In this document: positions 55,290 through 64,000 of the stretch, in pieces
Layout of the letters: each line of letters starts with the position of its first letter
Numbering within the stretch: position 1 is the first letter of the stretch
Assembly: GCF_012844345.1 (NCBI RefSeq)
Contig: NZ_CP051625.1
Location: 496,001-560,000, forward strand
DNA: 64,000 bases
Direction: 5' to 3'
Origin: Pseudomonas sp. gcc21
GTDB taxonomy: Bacteria; Pseudomonadota; Gammaproteobacteria; Pseudomonadales; Pseudomonadaceae
Made by a program: the position numbers and the translations under genes
Notes under the pieces: generated by a model
Told to the model about the DNA's origin: nothing
Database searches by the model: none
The model's input: only the letters and a program-made list of their open reading frames with translations

Positions 55290-58088
55290 ATGGAAAGGCG
55301 GTTACGCCAGGGACGATTCCGCTTATCGGTCGGAACGCTGTTCGCTCTGTGTTTATTCACTTTATTAGCTCGAGCTGAACCGCTCGCTCCGACCAGCGTA
55401 GGCTTCTGGTACGGCGACAGGCCTCCATTGCCGGAGCTGGCGCAATTCGACTGGTTGGTGGTCGAGCCTGAGCACTTCGATAGGGATGATGTCACCTATA
55501 TTCGTGCCCAGGGATCTCAACCCTTCGCGTACCTGTCGGTAGGCGAACTGGATCCACATGATGCGCAAAGGAATCCATCGCTTCGGGAATTCGCTTCTCC
55601 AACGCGCAATGCTGCCTGGGACAGTCAGGTGATGGACCTGACGACCACCGGCTGGCGTAACCATCTGATGGCCGAGGCGGGCAACTTCTACGAGCAGGGA
55701 TATAGCGGCCTGTTCCTGGACACGCTGGACAGTTTCACTCTGCTTCCGGAAGCGGAGCGCAAGGCTCAAAGAGACGCTCTGGTCGAGTTATTGCTCGATA
55801 TGAAAAAACGCTTTCCCCATCTCCGGCTGATTTTCAACCGCGGCTTTGAAGTAATGGATGAGGTGGGCGATACCGTCGCGGCTGTCGCGGCGGAATCTAT
55901 CTATCAGGGGTGGGACGCCGGCACTAAACGGTTCAGGAAGGTGCCCCGGGCGGATCGGGATTGGCTGGTCGACCAGCTTGAGCCTTTGCGCAAGCGCGGC
56001 ATTCCGATTATCGCTATCGATTACCTGCCGCCACACCGTAGGACTGAAGCACGCAAGCTGGCCAAACGGTTGCATGCAGAAGGCTATATACCCTTCGTTA
56101 CCACCCCTGAACTCGATTACCTCGGCATCAGCACCCTGGAGGTGCAACCGCGCCGTATCGCCATGCTCTACGATCCCAGCGAAGGGACTCTGGATCAGAG
56201 CTCTGGTCATCACTTGTTGGGGGGACTGCTCGAGTACCTGGGATATCGGGTGGATTACCTGCCGGTGGATGGCACGCTGCCGATGAAGCGAGGCGTCGGT
56301 TTTTATGCTGGGATCGTCGTGTGGATGACCAGCGGCGTGCCGCTGCAAAGTGAAAACTTCTACGGGTGGCTAACTGCGCGGCTGGATGAAAAAGTCCCCC
56401 TGGTGTTCATGGCTGGATTACCCGTTGAGGATGCCGCTTTGTTGCGCCATCTGGGGCTGCGTCGGTCCAGTGATACCGTGCAGACCGGTGCTGAAATCAT
56501 CGAACATGACGCCGGGTTACTCGGACAGTTCGAAGCGCCTTTATCGCCCCGTACCCGTGGACTGCTGCCAGTTTCCGTACGAGGGGATCAGCTGAGAACG
56601 GCACTGTTGATCCGCGATGGAGCAGGCAAGGAATACTCGCCGCTCGTCGTTGCGGACTGGGGCGGCATGGCGTTGGCGCCCTATGTGCTGGAAGAAGGAG
56701 GCGAAACCCGCCGCTGGATTCTGGATCCTTTTGCCTTTCTGCAGCAGACCTTGCGCCTGCCGCCGATCCCTGCGCCTGACGTCAGCACAGAGAACGGTCG
56801 ACGTATTGCTACGGTGCATATCGATGGCGACGGGTTTCCATCCCGAGCCGAGATACCCGGCACGCCTTTCGCAGGCCAGCAGGTTCTGGATGCTTTCATC
56901 AAGCCTTATCCGCTGCTCACGTCCGTATCGATTGTGGAAGGCGAGGTCAGCCCCGCTGGCGCCTTCCCTGAGCTGGCGGACGAGCTGGAACCCATCGCCA
57001 GGAAGATCTTTGCAGAAGATCGGGTGGAAGTCGCTTCACATTCTTTCAGCCACCCGTTTTTCTGGCAGCCGGAAGTGGCGAGCAAGCGGGAGGGATTCAA
57101 CCCGGAATACGGTTTTCACATGGAGATTCCCGGCTACGAAAAGCTGGACTTCAGGCGGGAGATTATCGGTTCGACCCGGTACATCAACGAACAGCTTGCT
57201 CCCGCCGGTAAGCCGGTAAAGGTGATGTTCTGGAGCGGTGACGCGATGCCGGATGCCGAGACCCTGCGTCTCACCTACGAGGCAGGTTTGCTCAACGTCA
57301 ACGGCGGAACGACAAAGCTGACCTACGCTGAACCTTCACTGACCGGGCTCTCTCCTCTGCTGAGGCCGACAGCGGGCGGTCTGCACGTGTACGCCCCGAT
57401 CATCAATGAGAACGTGTACACCAATCTGTGGCACGGGCCTTATTACGGGTTTCGCGGTGTGATCGAAACCTTTGAGTTGACCGATACGCCGCGCCGATTC
57501 CGTGGCCTGCATCTGTACTACCACTTTTACTCCGGTACCAAGCAGGCTTCGATCAAGGTCATGGACGAGATCTACCAATACATGCTCGCGCAGCAACCTC
57601 TCTCTCTCTGGATGAGTGATTATCTGCAACGCGTGTTTGGACTGCATAGCGCCTCGCTGGCTCTGGCTGCAGACGGCTCGTGGCAGATTCGCTCCCTGCA
57701 AGGTTTGCGCACCGTGCGGCTGGACCCCGCGCTCGGCTGGCCTGATCTGATGCAGTCCTCTGGCGTGGCTGGGGTGCGTGATTTACCCCAAGGCCGTTAT
57801 GTGCACCTCAGTGCTGATCGCGCCCGATTAGTGCTGCGTTCAGAACGCGACCCTGCACCCGCGCTGGAAGAGGCCAATCTACCGTTGCTGCGGTGGGACT
57901 ATGACGCTGAAAACCGGGTGCGCTTCACCTTTGCCGGCGCCTTACCCCTGAGTTTTTCAGTACGGTCAGACAGACCTTGCAAGGTTAGCGTCGGCGGAAC
58001 GCGACAAGCGGGGCGCCAGGAGCAGGGCCTCTGGCATTTCGATTTCGACACCAGCGAGGTCCGCGATGCGCTACTCCTCTGCGACTAA
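55290..58088 (+). CDS. pelA: Pel polysaccharide hydrolase/deacetylase PelA
   Basis: PelA trims and partly deacetylates Pel, a cationic GalN/GalNAc polymer, in the periplasm. 932 residues: signal peptide ending ARA (residue ~29), N-terminal glycoside-hydrolase domain with catalytic Glu202 (AAESIYQGW), a reductase-like middle domain, and a CE4-like deacetylase with metal residues Asp512/Asp514 (DGDG) and His584/His588 (ASHSFSHPF). These positions equal the P. aeruginosa residues shifted by 16. Start at 55290 keeps the signal peptide. First gene of the operon; overlaps pelB by 23 bases. Confidence 0.97.
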   Translation: MERRLRQGRFRLSVGTLFALCLFTLLARAEPLAPTSVGFWYGDRPPLPELAQFDWLVVEPEHFDRDDVTYIRAQGSQPFAYLSVGELDPHDAQRNPSLREFASPTRNAAWDSQVMDLTTTGWRNHLMAEAGNFYEQGYSGLFLDTLDSFTLLPEAERKAQRDALVELLLDMKKRFPHLRLIFNRGFEVMDEVGDTVAAVAAESIYQGWDAGTKRFRKVPRADRDWLVDQLEPLRKRGIPIIAIDYLPPHRRTEARKLAKRLHAEGYIPFVTTPELDYLGISTLEVQPRRIAMLYDPSEGTLDQSSGHHLLGGLLEYLGYRVDYLPVDGTLPMKRGVGFYAGIVVWMTSGVPLQSENFYGWLTARLDEKVPLVFMAGLPVEDAALLRHLGLRRSSDTVQTGAEIIEHDAGLLGQFEAPLSPRTRGLLPVSVRGDQLRTALLIRDGAGKEYSPLVVADWGGMALAPYVLEEGGETRRWILDPFAFLQQTLRLPPIPAPDVSTENGRRIATVHIDGDGFPSRAEIPGTPFAGQQVLDAFIKPYPLLTSVSIVEGEVSPAGAFPELADELEPIARKIFAEDRVEVASHSFSHPFFWQPEVASKREGFNPEYGFHMEIPGYEKLDFRREIIGSTRYINEQLAPAGKPVKVMFWSGDAMPDAETLRLTYEAGLLNVNGGTTKLTYAEPSLTGLSPLLRPTAGGLHVYAPIINENVYTNLWHGPYYGFRGVIETFELTDTPRRFRGLHLYYHFYSGTKQASIKVMDEIYQYMLAQQPLSLWMSDYLQRVFGLHSASLALAADGSWQIRSLQGLRTVRLDPALGWPDLMQSSGVAGVRDLPQGRYVHLSADRARLVLRSERDPAPALEEANLPLLRWDYDAENRVRFTFAGALPLSFSVRSDRPCKVSVGGTRQAGRQEQGLWHFDFDTSEVRDALLLCD

Positions 58089-61000
58089 ACCCGTCCGGCT
58101 GCTACGGCTCCGTACACTGGTAGTGGCCGCTGTCGCCGTATTGGTGTTGCTGGTGTTGGTACTGGCAAAGGAAGAAGCTTTCCTGCCGGATGGGCGGGGC
58201 GCAGATGCCGTCTCGGCCAGTTATGCCGAGCTGATGCTTGCCCAGAGTCCTGAGGCAACGCAACTGCGTCAGGAGTTAGTGCAGCTGCTCATCGACCTGG
58301 GTCAGTATGATCGCGCGCGGCTTCACCTGCTCGACTGGCAAGAAACCGAGCCATTACTGGCGGATTTCTTTCGACTGTTAATCGATGCGCAGACGGCATT
58401 GCAGGCCGAGCAACCCGACAGAATAGAAGCGATCCAGAACCAGTTGCCTGCCTTCGATCGCAGCAACTTGCCCGCGTCCCGGTCGCTGACCCTGGCACAG
58501 CTGGCGCTCAGCTTCGAGCAGCCCTGGCTGGCTGCGGATATCTATCAGGAACTTGCGCAGGCGCAGCCGCTGGATCGCAGCGAATATCTCGAAGCCGCAG
58601 CGCAGTGGTATCAGGCGAGCAATCAGCCTCGCAAGGCCAGTGAGATGTATTTGATACTGCTGGAAGAAAACCGAAATCCCGAGAAGCGTTTAGCCTTTGC
58701 TCGCAAAGCCTACTCAGCGCTTCTGGAGATCGGACGGGAAGAGGACGCGACCCTGACGCTGGTTGCCGAGCTGGACCTGCTGACCAGCTCGACATCTGAC
58801 CGCACGTGGTTGGAGCAGGGCCGCAACGTGGCGATGTCACTGGCACGCCTGGATCTGGCGGCGCCTATTGTTGCGCGTTGGCAGCAGCTCCACCCTACCG
58901 ATCCCGACGCAGTACAGGCCTCCCTGGATTTTGCCCTGGCCTCCGGAGATATGCCGGGCGCGTGGGAGGCGGGAAGCTTGCTGTTACAGCTGCGCCCGGA
59001 TGATGCCGAACTGAAACGTCAGATGGCACAGGTGGCCGAGTGGAACGGTCTCAACTCTGATGCTCTGACGCTGTGGATTGCCTACCTCCGGCTGCGGCCC
59101 GATCCACAATTACAGGATTATGTGTGGCGTTTGGCCTTTCAGATTTTCGATTTCAAGCGTGGCCTGCCGCTGCTTACCGAATTGACCGCCAAAAGACAGC
59201 TGAGCGATGAGGAGCTCGATGCGCTGATCTACGCACATGAGTCTCGCGGGACCCCGACAAGGGCTGAGGGCTGGCTGCGTGACTATCTTCAAGCCTACCC
59301 CGAGCACCGGCTTGGCTGGGTCCGGCTGATTCAGAACCTCGAAAACACCTTGCAATATGAGGCCGAAGCAGAAGCCTGGCAGGCCATGGCAGAGCAATTT
59401 CAGCTAAGCATTGCTGAACGGGTCGAGTGGGCCAGCGTGCACTGGAAGTTGTATCAAGCCAATGAGGCCTGGCGTGTTCTGGACATTGATACAGAAGGCG
59501 TAGCCGACCCTGATTATTGGCGTACCCGGGCAGGATTAGCCTGGGAGCTGGAAAATGACGGGCAGTTGCGCCACGCATACGAAACCATGCGTCAGCGAAA
59601 CATCGGTCTTCAATACAGCGAAGAATCGGAGCTGATCGAGTTGTACCGCATTGAAGCGCCACGCAAGGCGCTTGATCTGACAGTTGCCAGCTGGCGCATG
59701 CGTGGGAAAACGGAGCGTCTCGTCAATGCCCTTGAGCTGGCCGAAACCTATAACGATTTCGAGCTGATCGCCGAGCTATTGGCCGATGCCGAACGCGATC
59801 CCGCTATCGTCAGCCTGCCAAAGGTCATGTTGGCTTACGGCGCGTTGGCGGAGCATCAGAATCGACTCGATGATGCAGAGCGAATCTACCGCCGCGGCGC
59901 CCGGCAATCGCCATCTGTCGGCGTATTTCGCGAACGGCTGATGTGGTTTCTGATTGACCACGGACGCACTCGGGAGCTGGCTGATCTGCTACACGAGTGG
60001 CGTATCGTCGCGATCCATTCAGGCAACCTGTGGTTGCCTTTTGCTGCCGCCAACCAGATGCTCGGCCGCTATGATCAGGCGCTGGCCTGGTATCACTTCT
60101 ATCTGCGTGGACAGCCGGAAGACCTGCTGATCAGGGCAGCCTATGCCGACGCGCTGGAGGGCGCTGGCCGCTCCGACCAGGCGCTGCGTTTACGCAAGTC
60201 GCTACTCGATCGGTTTGAGCAGGAAGCAGCTGAAACGTCACCGGAGCGGTATGCAACGTGGTTGCGGCTGGTTGCGAGTACCCGGTCGGGGCTTTATGCA
60301 CAGCGATCAGCAGCAACGCGACGTGATGACAATCCGCTGATGTTGCAGCTCTGGTTCGATCAGGTACTGGCTCATCTGGACAACACGAACCAGGCGTCTG
60401 TGAAGGATCAATGGTTAGCCTGGGCGCGCGGTCGTGGCGTGAAGATTGATCGTTATGAACAGCTTCAGCAGGGGCTGCGCCAGTACAACCGTCAAATGCT
60501 CGAGCAGGCTCTGGCCAGAAACGAACTGGACCCTGTTCAGAAAGCTGGCGCACTGTCTTTGCTTCGGCGAAACAGTGAGGCTCTGAGCACCGCGTTGGGA
60601 AATCTTGGCCAGAGTTCCTCCGCGCTGATCAACGGGCCGCTGCGACTGATGGCCACCGATATCCTCGAACAGCAACCTCAGGGGATTCGCCTTGGGTGGT
60701 TACGCCGGGATTTTGGCGGGCTAGAGCTGTCCGGACCAGAGTTGCTTATGGCCCGGTACGTCAACGATACCTGGTATGCCAGCCTGAGACTTGCGCGGGA
60801 GCGTTATCAGGCCGTCAGCCTTGATGAAAGGGCCATGGGCGCTGAATCCAACGTTTCACTGACGTTGCAACGGTCGCTGGATAACGGCGCCTTTTCATTA
60901 TCGCTGGATAACAGCTCCCGGCATGATGACGACCGTAGCGGCTTCGGGCTATCGCGGAAATGGCAGCTTGGCGCACGTGACGAACTGGAACTCGGTTTCA

Positions 61001-61617
61001 ATTGGCACCGGGAAAACCTGGATAGCGGGTTAATGCGTGCGCTGGGTCGTGAGGACTCACTGTGGTTGGCAGGGAGCCATGGCATCTCTGCGCGCGATCA
61101 GCTGTCCTGGTCTGTCGCGCACAAGGCTTTTTCGACCCGGTCGGGAGAGCATCTCGGGCAAGGACAAGCACTCAGTCTGGAACTCAGCCAGGTGCAACAG
61201 TTCCGCGGACCCACCTGGATTACCCGCGCTGGCCTCGATTATCAGAACAATCAGCTGGATGACTCATCCTTGTCGGACCTGGTGGATGACGGGCCGCTTG
61301 CTTTCGACCAGCCTGGTTCTGAAGACCTTGTACAGAGTCGTTACGGCCAGATTTATCTCGGCAGTACGCTGCGACGTGGCGCGCCGGGCGCGCTCAACCG
61401 AACCGAGGCGCAATTCACCTGGTTGTTTGATGTGCAAGCCGGTTGGGAATGGACAGAGCGTGAGTTCACTTACGGTGTGACCACTGGCGTGGGCACCGGC
61501 GTGGCGGGTGACGACGAACTGGCACTAACTCTGGGGTATCAGTCCGCGCCGCGTGGCAGCGACGGCTCCCCTGGCGGGTCATTGGGATTATCTTACAGCC
61601 GGCGTTTCGGACGCTGA
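58066..61617 (+). CDS. pelB: Pel outer-membrane export protein PelB
   Basis: PelB is the outer-membrane porin of Pel with a large periplasmic TPR scaffold. 1183 residues: one N-terminal membrane helix (LVVAAVAVLVLLVLVLA), TPR-like helical repeats through about residue 850, and a C-terminal beta-barrel region ending with Phe-Gly-Arg, close to the aromatic end expected for barrels. Length is within ten residues of P. aeruginosa PelB. Confidence 0.96.
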   Translation: MRYSSATKPVRLLRLRTLVVAAVAVLVLLVLVLAKEEAFLPDGRGADAVSASYAELMLAQSPEATQLRQELVQLLIDLGQYDRARLHLLDWQETEPLLADFFRLLIDAQTALQAEQPDRIEAIQNQLPAFDRSNLPASRSLTLAQLALSFEQPWLAADIYQELAQAQPLDRSEYLEAAAQWYQASNQPRKASEMYLILLEENRNPEKRLAFARKAYSALLEIGREEDATLTLVAELDLLTSSTSDRTWLEQGRNVAMSLARLDLAAPIVARWQQLHPTDPDAVQASLDFALASGDMPGAWEAGSLLLQLRPDDAELKRQMAQVAEWNGLNSDALTLWIAYLRLRPDPQLQDYVWRLAFQIFDFKRGLPLLTELTAKRQLSDEELDALIYAHESRGTPTRAEGWLRDYLQAYPEHRLGWVRLIQNLENTLQYEAEAEAWQAMAEQFQLSIAERVEWASVHWKLYQANEAWRVLDIDTEGVADPDYWRTRAGLAWELENDGQLRHAYETMRQRNIGLQYSEESELIELYRIEAPRKALDLTVASWRMRGKTERLVNALELAETYNDFELIAELLADAERDPAIVSLPKVMLAYGALAEHQNRLDDAERIYRRGARQSPSVGVFRERLMWFLIDHGRTRELADLLHEWRIVAIHSGNLWLPFAAANQMLGRYDQALAWYHFYLRGQPEDLLIRAAYADALEGAGRSDQALRLRKSLLDRFEQEAAETSPERYATWLRLVASTRSGLYAQRSAATRRDDNPLMLQLWFDQVLAHLDNTNQASVKDQWLAWARGRGVKIDRYEQLQQGLRQYNRQMLEQALARNELDPVQKAGALSLLRRNSEALSTALGNLGQSSSALINGPLRLMATDILEQQPQGIRLGWLRRDFGGLELSGPELLMARYVNDTWYASLRLARERYQAVSLDERAMGAESNVSLTLQRSLDNGAFSLSLDNSSRHDDDRSGFGLSRKWQLGARDELELGFNWHRENLDSGLMRALGREDSLWLAGSHGISARDQLSWSVAHKAFSTRSGEHLGQGQALSLELSQVQQFRGPTWITRAGLDYQNNQLDDSSLSDLVDDGPLAFDQPGSEDLVQSRYGQIYLGSTLRRGAPGALNRTEAQFTWLFDVQAGWEWTEREFTYGVTTGVGTGVAGDDELALTLGYQSAPRGSDGSPGGSLGLSYSRRFGR

Positions 61618-61637
61618 CTTTATCAAGGAGAAACACT

Positions 61638-62156
61638 ATGCAATCCATACGTTGTCTGAGCCTGGCAATGGCGACTTTGCTTGCCACCGGTTGCACCAGT
61701 ATTACCAGCAAGGAGAGTCCGGTTCTGCCGGCTGATGCCGACTGGGGGCTGATGCCTATCATCAACTATTCGCAGGCGCCCCAGGCAGGTGAGCGTAGCG
61801 AACAGATCTTGCTCAGCATCCTCAGCAAAGAAAATATCCAGCCGCAGGTTTACCCGTTTTCAGAGAAGCAGGATGCAGTGCTGCTCGATGATCAGACCCG
61901 CTTCGCCGAGGCCATGGCCTGGGCCCGACAGCAGGATTTTGATTATGTGGTCAGCGGAAGCGTCGAGGAATGGCAGTACAAGAACGGTCTGGACGGAGAG
62001 CCTGCCGTGGGAATCAGCCTACGCGTGATTGACCCTTCCACGGGCAAGGTTATCTGGAGTAATAGCGCGGCACGTGCCGGATGGTCCCGGGAAAGCCTGG
62101 CGGGTACCGCACAGAAGGTTCTGGCTGAGCTGGTTGATGACCTGCGGATTGAATGA
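61638..62156 (+). CDS. pelC: Pel outer-membrane lipoprotein PelC
   Basis: PelC forms a ring of lipoproteins that funnels Pel to PelB. 172 residues, same as P. aeruginosa; lipobox LATGC with Cys19, then the mature domain (ADWGLMPIINYSQAPQAGER ... GKVIWSNSAARAGWSRE). AAGGAG precedes the ATG. Overlaps pelD by four bases. Confidence 0.97.
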   Translation: MQSIRCLSLAMATLLATGCTSITSKESPVLPADADWGLMPIINYSQAPQAGERSEQILLSILSKENIQPQVYPFSEKQDAVLLDDQTRFAEAMAWARQQDFDYVVSGSVEEWQYKNGLDGEPAVGISLRVIDPSTGKVIWSNSAARAGWSRESLAGTAQKVLAELVDDLRIE

Positions 62157-63520
62157 TGGATATCGATCTTTCGCACAAGGAAGACAGCCTTGCTCCCCAG
62201 GTCGGCAGCCTAACCGCCTGGGCCGAAACACTGGGTTTTACTGCGCTGGTGTTGGCTCTTGGGTTTTGGCTGGCACCTGGCGACCCGCTTCAGGTTTTCG
62301 GATTTCCCTGGCCGATGCTTGCTCCTTTATTGCTCGGCGTGCGCTACGGTTTTTTCAAGGCCCTGGTCAGTGCCTCGTTACTGGTCTTTACGTTGTTATT
62401 GCTACGTTTTTACGGGCCGCTCTATGACGAGCTGCCGGGGCCATACATCATCGGCGTGTTGGTCAGCAGCATGTTGGTAGGCGAGTTTCGCGACTTATGG
62501 GGACGTCGCCTCGAACGTCTGAAGATGGCCAACGATTATCGCCAGTATCGCCTTGACGAGTTTACGCGTGCGCACCAGATGTTGCGTATTTCCCATGACC
62601 GTCTGGAGCAGCGGGTGGCAGGGAGTGACCAGAGTTTGCGCAGCTCGTTGCTGCTGCTGCGCGAACGTATGCGGGAGGTGAAAACCCCCGACGAGGCTTT
62701 GATCTGGATGGCCGAGCCCATCATCAGCCTGCTCGGTCAATATGGTTCGTTGCGAGTGGCCGGCTTGTACGCCGTCAACAAAGAGCAGCAGGTGCTGCCC
62801 TGGCCCCTTGCGACGATCGGCGAAATGGGAGAAATCGACGCAGATGACCGGATGATCAGGCTGTGCGTTGATCGCGGAGATCTGGTGAGTGTGGGTGCTG
62901 ATTCCATTGAGCGTGGAGAAGAGAAAACTTTTTCCTCGCTGCAGGCATGCATTCCTTTGATCGATACCCACGGCAACCTGATCGCACTGCTGGCCGTGCG
63001 CCAGATGCCGTTTTTCCTGTTCAACGATAAGACGCTGAGCTTGCTGGTTCTGCTGGCCGGGCACGCTGCCGATCTGCTCCAGAGCGATCCACGGGCATTG
63101 CAGCTACCGGGCGCAGATATGCAGAGCTTTTCGCAACACCTGTACCGCTCACTGCTGGATGCGGAACGTCATCGATTGCCAGGAACGCTGTGTCTGCTTG
63201 AACTGCCGGAGGTCGACGAGGACCTGATGCGGTTGTTTTTCGAGAGTCAGCGCGGTCTGGATCTGCATCTGCGCGTGCGCAACGGGCGTGGGCACGACTG
63301 TCTGCTTATTCTTATGCCGCTTACGCCGCAAACGGGTGTGGGTGGGTTTGTCGCGCGCCTGGAGCAACTGCTGACGAAGCGATTTGGTCCTGGCTACACC
63401 CTGCTGGAACTCGAGGTTGTGGTCAGACAATTCGAGTTGCCGACCACCGGCTCCCGCAGCGCATTACGTGAATTCCTGTTCAAGGAGTGCGAGCTGAATG
63501 AAGGTCAGATTGCTATCTAG
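62153..63520 (+). CDS. pelD: c-di-GMP receptor PelD
   Basis: PelD is the inner-membrane c-di-GMP sensor that switches on Pel polymerisation. 455 residues: four N-terminal helices (28-112), a coiled coil, a GAF domain (~175-305) and a degenerate GGDEF domain with no active site. The RxxD c-di-GMP motif is RGHD at 379-382. The third Arg known from P. aeruginosa could not be placed by eye. Overlaps pelE by 23 bases. Confidence 0.96.
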   Translation: MMDIDLSHKEDSLAPQVGSLTAWAETLGFTALVLALGFWLAPGDPLQVFGFPWPMLAPLLLGVRYGFFKALVSASLLVFTLLLLRFYGPLYDELPGPYIIGVLVSSMLVGEFRDLWGRRLERLKMANDYRQYRLDEFTRAHQMLRISHDRLEQRVAGSDQSLRSSLLLLRERMREVKTPDEALIWMAEPIISLLGQYGSLRVAGLYAVNKEQQVLPWPLATIGEMGEIDADDRMIRLCVDRGDLVSVGADSIERGEEKTFSSLQACIPLIDTHGNLIALLAVRQMPFFLFNDKTLSLLVLLAGHAADLLQSDPRALQLPGADMQSFSQHLYRSLLDAERHRLPGTLCLLELPEVDEDLMRLFFESQRGLDLHLRVRNGRGHDCLLILMPLTPQTGVGGFVARLEQLLTKRFGPGYTLLELEVVVRQFELPTTGSRSALREFLFKECELNEGQIAI

Positions 63521-64000
63521 CGGAGCCTTGATCCTGAGCGCCGTTGTGATTGAGGTCGGCGGCTGGACGCATCTTGGCCTGACTCCCGAACTGGCCGATG
63601 GGCTCCGGTATTTTCTACTGTTGCACAGCCTGGCCTGTGTGTTGCTGGCAACGGGGCTATGGCAAGTCTTGCCGGCGCGTTATCAACGACCCTTGCCATG
63701 GGCGCCATTATTGTTATTCAGCTTGGCGTTCTTTATCCCCGGGCTCGGTGCGCTGGGAATTCTGTTGGCATTGATGCCAGCTCTATGGCGTCAGCGTCGG
63801 CGCGAAAACCAGGCCTGGCGGGCGCTAAGCGCACCGCAACTCCCATTTCGTCCTTCCGCTCAGCAGCTGTCGCCCTTGTTCAATGACGGTAGTTTGCACG
63901 ACGTTGTCAAATTGGCGCCCGATCCGGAGCAACGCCTTGCCGCGCTGCTAGCCACCCGCCGCATGGTCGGAAAATCAGCCGTGTCTATTCTCAAATTGGC
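63498..64000 (+). CDS. pelE: Pel biosynthesis protein PelE, partial
   Basis: The start lies inside the end of pelD (ATG at 63498) in another frame. The visible 167 codons show two membrane helices (LILSAVVIEVG region and LLLFSLAFFIPGLGALGILLAL) followed by a soluble TPR-like part (LHDVVKLAPDPEQRLAALL). PelE links PelD to the glycosyltransferase PelF. The gene continues past the window; pelF and pelG are expected next. Confidence 0.92.
   Translation, partial: MKVRLLSSGALILSAVVIEVGGWTHLGLTPELADGLRYFLLLHSLACVLLATGLWQVLPARYQRPLPWAPLLLFSLAFFIPGLGALGILLALMPALWRQRRRENQAWRALSAPQLPFRPSAQQLSPLFNDGSLHDVVKLAPDPEQRLAALLATRRMVGKSAVSILKL

Overview
The window is chromosomal DNA of a Pseudomonadaceae bacterium. 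GC is high, genes are dense, and from about 31 kb to 55 kb the order follows blocks I recall from P. aeruginosa PAO1: htpX, a small conserved protein, an AlaA-type aminotransferase, msrB, glutathione peroxidase, sagS; then tRNA-Glu/tRNA-Gly, a PA2817-family gene, fadE, an ABC exporter, queF; then mlaA, rssB, a STAS protein, tal, dusA. Three tandem cutinases of the Pseudomonas mendocina PET-hydrolase type point to the mendocina/Halopseudomonas side of the family. Species and locus parallels are from memory and were not searched. I see no rRNA, CRISPR array, insertion sequence or prophage.

Layout. 1-1.3 kb: an orphan type VI secretion cassette on the minus strand (PAAR tip, Tae4 amidase toxin with an in-frame TGA at codon 27, start of a Tai4-like immunity gene). 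1.5-3.3 kb: DJ-1/PfpI protein, ribbon-helix-helix protein, nadE. 3.6-6.2 kb: accessory patch with a polytopic membrane protein, a divergent HNH endonuclease and a small membrane protein of unknown role. 6.6-13 kb: luciferase-like flavin oxidoreductase, an operon of Tat-exported aldo/keto reductase, DUF6064 protein and MFS transporter, topoisomerase IB, a small membrane protein and a cold-shock protein. 13-18 kb: a 1269-residue fusion of ferredoxin, FAD/NAD(P) reductase and molybdopterin oxidoreductase, divergent from an AraC-type regulator. 18-21 kb: an OmpR-type two-component system and a QsdR-like TetR regulator. 21.5-24.7 kb: three cutinase paralogues, each with its own terminator. 24.9-34.9 kb: housekeeping genes metR, rlmM, tusA, a MATE exporter, epmC, pdxB, an NAD-kinase-like gene and htpX.

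34.9-55 kb: the PAO1-like blocks, including the hybrid kinase SagS, two tRNAs under a strong promoter with a GC-rich discriminator, a long-chain acyl-CoA dehydrogenase (fadE), queF, mlaA and an RssB/STAS partner-switch pair. 55 kb to the end: pelA, pelB, pelC, pelD and the first 167 codons of pelE, the operon for the cationic Pel biofilm polysaccharide. A FleQ-box-like palindrome lies about 260 bp upstream of pelA, and PelD keeps an RxxD c-di-GMP site, so Pel production is probably controlled by c-di-GMP at both transcription and enzyme level.

The most distinctive content is the triplicated secreted polyesterase locus with a shared upstream motif, the large molybdoenzyme-reductase fusion with Asp at the position where formate dehydrogenase has Sec/Cys, and the Tae4 toxin gene broken by a single nonsense codon.
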